A stretch of DNA of 12,400 bases, from contig DASWQJ010000149.1 of NCBI GenBank assembly GCA_036403795.1, positions 1 through 12,400 on the forward strand, written 5' to 3'. Both the position numbers and the translations under genes were made by a program. Shown here piece after piece: positions 9,687 through 12,400 of the stretch. This DNA comes from Stenotrophomonas_A sp036403795 (lineage in GTDB: Bacteria; Pseudomonadota; Gammaproteobacteria; Xanthomonadales; Xanthomonadaceae). The first letter of the stretch is position 1, and every line of letters starts with the position of its first letter. Under the pieces are notes generated by a model, which had not been told where the DNA came from, searched no databases, and was given only the letters and a program-made list of their open reading frames with translations.

Positions 9687-10742
9687 ATGCAGTTTGGGGG
9701 GAGATATGCGCTTGTTGGGGATCCGCTTAACGGCGGTATGGGTGTGGTCTATCCATGCCAAGACGAAATTTTGGACCGCCGAGTCGCTGTCAAGGTTATC
9801 CAAGGCGGTGTAGAGCAGCGCCGAATCCTCGACGAAGTTCGAGCGCTCCTCAAGTTGCGTTCTAAGCACGTGGTGCAGGTCTATGACCTATTAAAACTGG
9901 AAGATGGAGCCATTGCGATTGTCCAAGAGTTTGTAGAGGGCAATGACCTCTTCAATCCGGTGACGCAGGCCGCCGGGACCGAGCAACTATACAAGCAGCT
10001 CTGGCAAGTCGCGACAGGCATCTGCGACATACACAGGGCGAATGTGATTCACCGAGATATAAAACCCAACAATATGAAGGTTGACCACGAAGGGGTCATC
10101 AAAATATTCGACTTCGGGTTGGCGCGTGACGAGGGTCCTGACGCGTCGACGATGGGCTTCGTTGGTACACGTGGATTCGCTGCGCCAGAGCTGTTTCGTG
10201 ATGCGGTGACGTTCACTCCGGCGATTGACGTTTATGCCTTCGGAGCTACCGCCCTATATCTCTCGTCTCGCGATTTGCCGCCCGAACTTCTAGCTGCTCC
10301 GCCGACTCCTGTATCGCCAAGTTACATGCAGGGAATTGCGGGTGGGCTTGCCCCTGATATAGGAAATGCTATTGCCAGTTGTTTGGCTCCCCACGCCGCA
10401 GACCGGCCCTCAATGGAAACAGTCAAGAATCTGCTTTCACGATACCTCTTGGTGAATCGGCACCAAGGCTTGCTCGTTTATCAGGGGCAGCCGTCATACC
10501 TCAATTCCAGTAACCGCACGGTCTCAGCAAATTTGCCCGGCATGGGAGGATTGCGTATCTATTATGACGGGTTGGACTTCGTGGTACAGGCCGTCGACGG
10601 AAGCGTTTATATCAACAATCAGCTTGCTCGTGCTAACCAGTTGTTGCCCGGTTCTTGTGTGATTGCGCTTGGCGCCCCAGAGCATGCTGCGCGTCGCCGC
10701 TATATCACCTTTGACCTGTCATCACCGGAGGTTGTGCTGTGA
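9687..10742 (+). CDS. Ser/Thr protein kinase with FHA-like C-terminal domain (351 aa)
   Basis: Hanks-type kinase, about residues 5-255. Glycine loop LNGGMGVVY (first Gly replaced), ATP-binding Lys36 (VAVKVI), helix-C Glu50, catalytic HRD (122-124) with Lys126 and Asn129, DFG (142-144), APE (166-168) and a late Arg in DRPS: all catalytic residues present, RD type. An activation loop with STMGFVGT suggests autophosphorylation control. Residues about 262-345 read as a beta-rich domain resembling the second half of FHA domains (GGLRIYYDGLDFVVQA, then SVYINNQLARANQLLPGSCVIALG), without the usual GR..SxxH phosphothreonine motif; this is inference. ATG 9687 follows AAGGA (9673-9677) at nine bases. 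It overlaps the next kinase by four bases, implying coupled translation. No membrane or extracellular sensor part, unlike PknB-type kinases. Confidence 0.93.
   Translation: MQFGGRYALVGDPLNGGMGVVYPCQDEILDRRVAVKVIQGGVEQRRILDEVRALLKLRSKHVVQVYDLLKLEDGAIAIVQEFVEGNDLFNPVTQAAGTEQLYKQLWQVATGICDIHRANVIHRDIKPNNMKVDHEGVIKIFDFGLARDEGPDASTMGFVGTRGFAAPELFRDAVTFTPAIDVYAFGATALYLSSRDLPPELLAAPPTPVSPSYMQGIAGGLAPDIGNAIASCLAPHAADRPSMETVKNLLSRYLLVNRHQGLLVYQGQPSYLNSSNRTVSANLPGMGGLRIYYDGLDFVVQAVDGSVYINNQLARANQLLPGSCVIALGAPEHAARRRYITFDLSSPEVVL
10727..10731 (+). promoter_or_regulatory. Ribosome-binding site for the second kinase
   Basis: A consensus GGAGG inside the end of kinase 1 lies seven bases before GTG 10739. 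It decides that start and supports translational coupling through the GTGA overlap. Confidence 0.75.
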
Positions 10743-11815
10743 CCGGCTCACTAAATGAAGGTCAATTGATCGGCGGGCGCTACCAAATTCTGCAATACAT
10801 TGATGAAGGTGGAATGCAGTACGTTTACGAGGCGTACGACCGTCTAACTGAGCGAAATATAGCGCTAAAAACGCCGAAGAACAGATCGTCGATGAAGCGC
10901 TTTCGGCGAAGTGCCATCGTCGCTGCGAAGGTGAACCATCCGAACGTCGCAAAGACGTTGGACTATGTCAGAGAGGGTGATGACAGGTTCCTAATCGAGG
11001 AGCTAGTCGTGGGGCAGGATTTGTCGAAGGCTCTTCTTCGTAGAGCCAACTTCTTGGACCCGTACCTCGCAGCACGCATCTTCCACCACCTTGCAAAAGG
11101 CGTTGCCGCTGCACATCACGCAGGAGTCATTCATCGAGACCTGAAGCCTTCAAACGTAATGGTTTCTGGCGGTTACTGCCTCGACGAGGTGAAGGTGACT
11201 GACTTCGGCATAGCAAAACTTGCGCAGGATGAAATTGAAGAAGCTGTAGCGGGCGGCGAAGCAAGTCTCTCCATGTCACAGACAGCAGTTGGCGCGTTGC
11301 CGTACATGGCTCCCGAAGCAATCGATACGCCGAAGGATGTGACGCAAGCTGTGGATATTTGGTCGGTCGGCGCGATGATGTACCACCTCATGACGGGTGC
11401 CACTCCTTTCGGGACCGGCCTACGAGCTGTGCGCAATATTCTTGCCGCTGATAAGCCGGTTCCACCCCCCTTCTTGTCGCGCAACCCGCAATTCGCGCAT
11501 CTGTCGAAGGAAGTCTTGTCGTTGTCTCTGGCATGCATGGAGAAAGCGCCGGCTGCCCGGCCGACTGCTGACCAACTGGTTGAATCCTGCGGAAATCTCT
11601 ACTACAACTCTTCATCACGCCGATTCGGGGTGGTAAAGCGAATTGAATTTGGGAAGTGGGGATTCATACGCACTGAAGCGGACGACGTTTTTTTTCACAT
11701 CGATAGTTGCTATGGCCCCGAGCCACTTAAGCAAGGTGACCATGTTCTCTTCTCTAGCTTCGAAGGAGGGGGCGCCCAGCGCGCCTATCCAGTGATGAAG
11801 TTGGACGCTATATAG
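10739..11815 (+). CDS. Ser/Thr protein kinase fused to a C-terminal cold-shock domain (358 aa)
   Basis: Hanks-type kinase, about residues 12-285: Lys44 (IALKTP), HRD (132-134), Lys136, Asn139, DFG (155-157), APE (191-193), VDIWSVG (205-211). Three positions are unusual: the glycine loop reads DEGGMQYVY, with Asp22 and Gln27 at positions normally Gly, and Ser58 stands where helix-C Glu is expected (nine residues before HPN). The activation segment is long, acidic, then Ser/Thr-rich (EASLSMSQTAVG). Residues about 295-356 resemble a cold-shock domain: FGVVKRIEFGKWGFI, DVFFHID, then LKQGDHVLF and a PVMKL end, matching the GxVKWF..KGFGFI / VFVH / G..V.F pattern of this single-stranded nucleic-acid-binding fold. 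Start GTG 10739 has a consensus GGAGG and overlaps kinase 1 by GTGA. No membrane segment. Targets are unknown. Confidence 0.92.
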   Translation: MTGSLNEGQLIGGRYQILQYIDEGGMQYVYEAYDRLTERNIALKTPKNRSSMKRFRRSAIVAAKVNHPNVAKTLDYVREGDDRFLIEELVVGQDLSKALLRRANFLDPYLAARIFHHLAKGVAAAHHAGVIHRDLKPSNVMVSGGYCLDEVKVTDFGIAKLAQDEIEEAVAGGEASLSMSQTAVGALPYMAPEAIDTPKDVTQAVDIWSVGAMMYHLMTGATPFGTGLRAVRNILAADKPVPPPFLSRNPQFAHLSKEVLSLSLACMEKAPAARPTADQLVESCGNLYYNSSSRRFGVVKRIEFGKWGFIRTEADDVFFHIDSCYGPEPLKQGDHVLFSSFEGGGAQRAYPVMKLDAI

Positions 11816-11842
11816 CCGCCAAGCTCTTGCATACTTCGGCAG

Positions 11843-12010
11843 GAATGCCTGGACGAGCATTGGTTCTTGTCACTGGCCGGCGCGCGAAGCAAAATCGAAC
11901 GGTGGCGGCGCTTCTATAACGAGGAGCGTCCCCACAGTGCACTGGCATGGGAAACCCCTGAGGAATTCGCCCGAGAACACGGGTCCCAAGCGAATTCACA
12001 GGTGCCATAG
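11843..12010 (+). pseudogene. C-terminal remnant of an IS3-family transposase (OrfB)
   Basis: An open frame of 55 codons to TAG 12008 reads as the end of the IS3-family DDE integrase domain: ECLDEHWFLSLAGARSKIE followed by WRRFYNEERPHSALAWETPEEFA. The motif ERPHSAL contains the catalytic-region Glu context usual near the OrfB end. There is no start codon or upstream part; sequence unrelated to the family meets it around 11835-11843, 28 bases after the second kinase stop. Codons are more GC-rich than in the kinase operon. It cannot encode an active transposase. Confidence 0.85.
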
Positions 12011-12060
12011 AAGGTCGAATTCTCTATCTTCAAATGGCCCGGGAATCGGGGGTGGGTCAG
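12011..12060 (+). repeat. IS right-end repeat, copy 1
   Basis: A 50-base unit directly after the OrfB stop, running from AAGGTCGAATTC to GGGGGTGGGTCAG. Being continuous with the transposase end, it is probably the native element terminus. Confidence 0.85.
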
Positions 12061-12110
12061 AAGGTCGAATTCTCTATCTTCAAATAGCCGGGGAATCGGG
12101 GGTGGGTCAG
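12061..12110 (+). repeat. IS right-end repeat, copy 2
   Basis: Differs from copy 1 at only two of 50 positions (unit positions 26 and 30). It is joined head to tail without a spacer. Confidence 0.85.
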
Positions 12111-12160
12111 TCGAATTCTCTATCTTTTTTTTAAATGGCCCGGGGATCGGGGGTGGGTCA
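12111..12160 (+). repeat. IS right-end repeat, copy 3, with a T8 run
   Basis: Lacks the first four bases (AAGG) and carries T8 at 12125-12132 where the others read TTC. It ends in the same GGGGGTGGGTCA tip, so it is the most diverged copy. Confidence 0.8.
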
Positions 12161-12209
12161 CGGAACTGCGGGATTGCGCTACGCTCGGTACCTGCGAAAG
12201 GAGGTGGCG

Positions 12210-12400
12210 ATGGAATACCGCTATAAGCCAGAAGACGTAGCCAACTACCTGCGCTGGCAGAAACGCATGGAAAAGTTCGCGGAGACCTTCCCCGCTGAGG
12301 TCTTCAAGTGGTTCGGCTGGGTCTCTGCAATAGCTGCTGTCCACGTTGTAGATCAGCGACTCGATTTGTCTTGGCTGCAGGTGTTGGCGGTTGTCCTCTC
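12210..12400 (+). CDS. Probable small membrane protein, N-terminal part only
   Basis: ATG 12210 follows AAAGGAGG (12197-12204) at a good distance, and the frame runs open to the window edge (63 full codons). The protein starts with a charged region (MEYRYKPEDVANYLRWQKRM), then a helix with Glu and Phe, then a hydrophobic stretch (WFGWVSAIAAVHVV) and a second one after VDQRLDLSW, suggesting two membrane segments. I do not recognise the family. It begins 50 bases after the last IS end repeat and may belong to the accessory element. The opposite-strand open frame here lacks a comparable start signal. Confidence 0.7.
   Translation, partial: MEYRYKPEDVANYLRWQKRMEKFAETFPAEVFKWFGWVSAIAAVHVVDQRLDLSWLQVLAVVL

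Larger units (their letters stand above)
11843..12160 (+). mobile_element. Right-end remnant of an IS3-family element with triplicated terminus
   Basis: Contains the OrfB tail followed by three tandem copies of the right end, each finishing in GGGGGTGGGTCA. A TGACC...-type tip read inward is typical of IS3-family ends. The left end and most of the element are absent, so no target duplication can be read. Confidence 0.75.

Noticed and set aside
11834..11841. CTTCGGCA, matching the tRNA-Leu acceptor 3' strand (7563-7570), near the operon/IS junction as a possible attachment site
   Set aside because: Only eight bases match. tRNA attachment repeats are usually longer and extend into the T-arm, so chance is the simpler explanation.
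12011..12160. CRISPR array
   Set aside because: The three units are directly adjacent with no unique spacers and match an IS terminus.

Overview
The window looks like a high-GC gammaproteobacterial chromosome, most likely Xanthomonadaceae. This is inferred from GC-rich codon use, a Tex protein with a Gly/Arg-rich tail, long PAS/GAF hybrid kinases and IS3-type remnants; no search was run. It has two parts that meet at a tRNA gene.

Positions 1-7573 look like core chromosome. A small unrecognised gene (248-475) lies before tex (601-2979), an RNA-binding transcription accessory protein. Convergent to it on the minus strand is a two-gene signalling unit: a single-domain response regulator (6978-7355), then a 1273-residue hybrid sensor histidine kinase (3102-6923) with several PAS and GAF domains, HisKA, HATPase and a receiver. 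A tRNA-Leu(CAA) gene with encoded CCA (7487-7573) reads rightward and is followed by a hairpin terminator.

From 7574 on, base composition is visibly less GC-rich and the content is that of an integrated accessory element. Next to the tRNA is the N-terminal part of what reads as a tyrosine-recombinase-type integrase, with two in-frame stops and no catalytic half (7671-8225). Then comes a tight three-gene operon: a PP2C-type phosphatase with a lysine-rich tail (8464-9684), a Ser/Thr kinase with an FHA-like C-terminal domain (9687-10742), and a second Ser/Thr kinase fused to a cold-shock domain (10739-11815). The genes are 2 nt apart and 4 nt overlapping, so they are probably co-translated. An eraser, a writer with a possible phosphothreonine reader, and a writer with a nucleic-acid-binding domain suggest a closed phosphosignalling circuit that senses or acts on nucleic acid. 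This is the best candidate for an undescribed system; no classical effector (nuclease, toxin, pore) is visible.

The operon is bounded on the right by the last 55 codons of an IS3-family transposase and three tandem ~50-bp copies of that element's right end (12011-12160). A new gene for a probable small membrane protein starts at 12210 and runs off the window.
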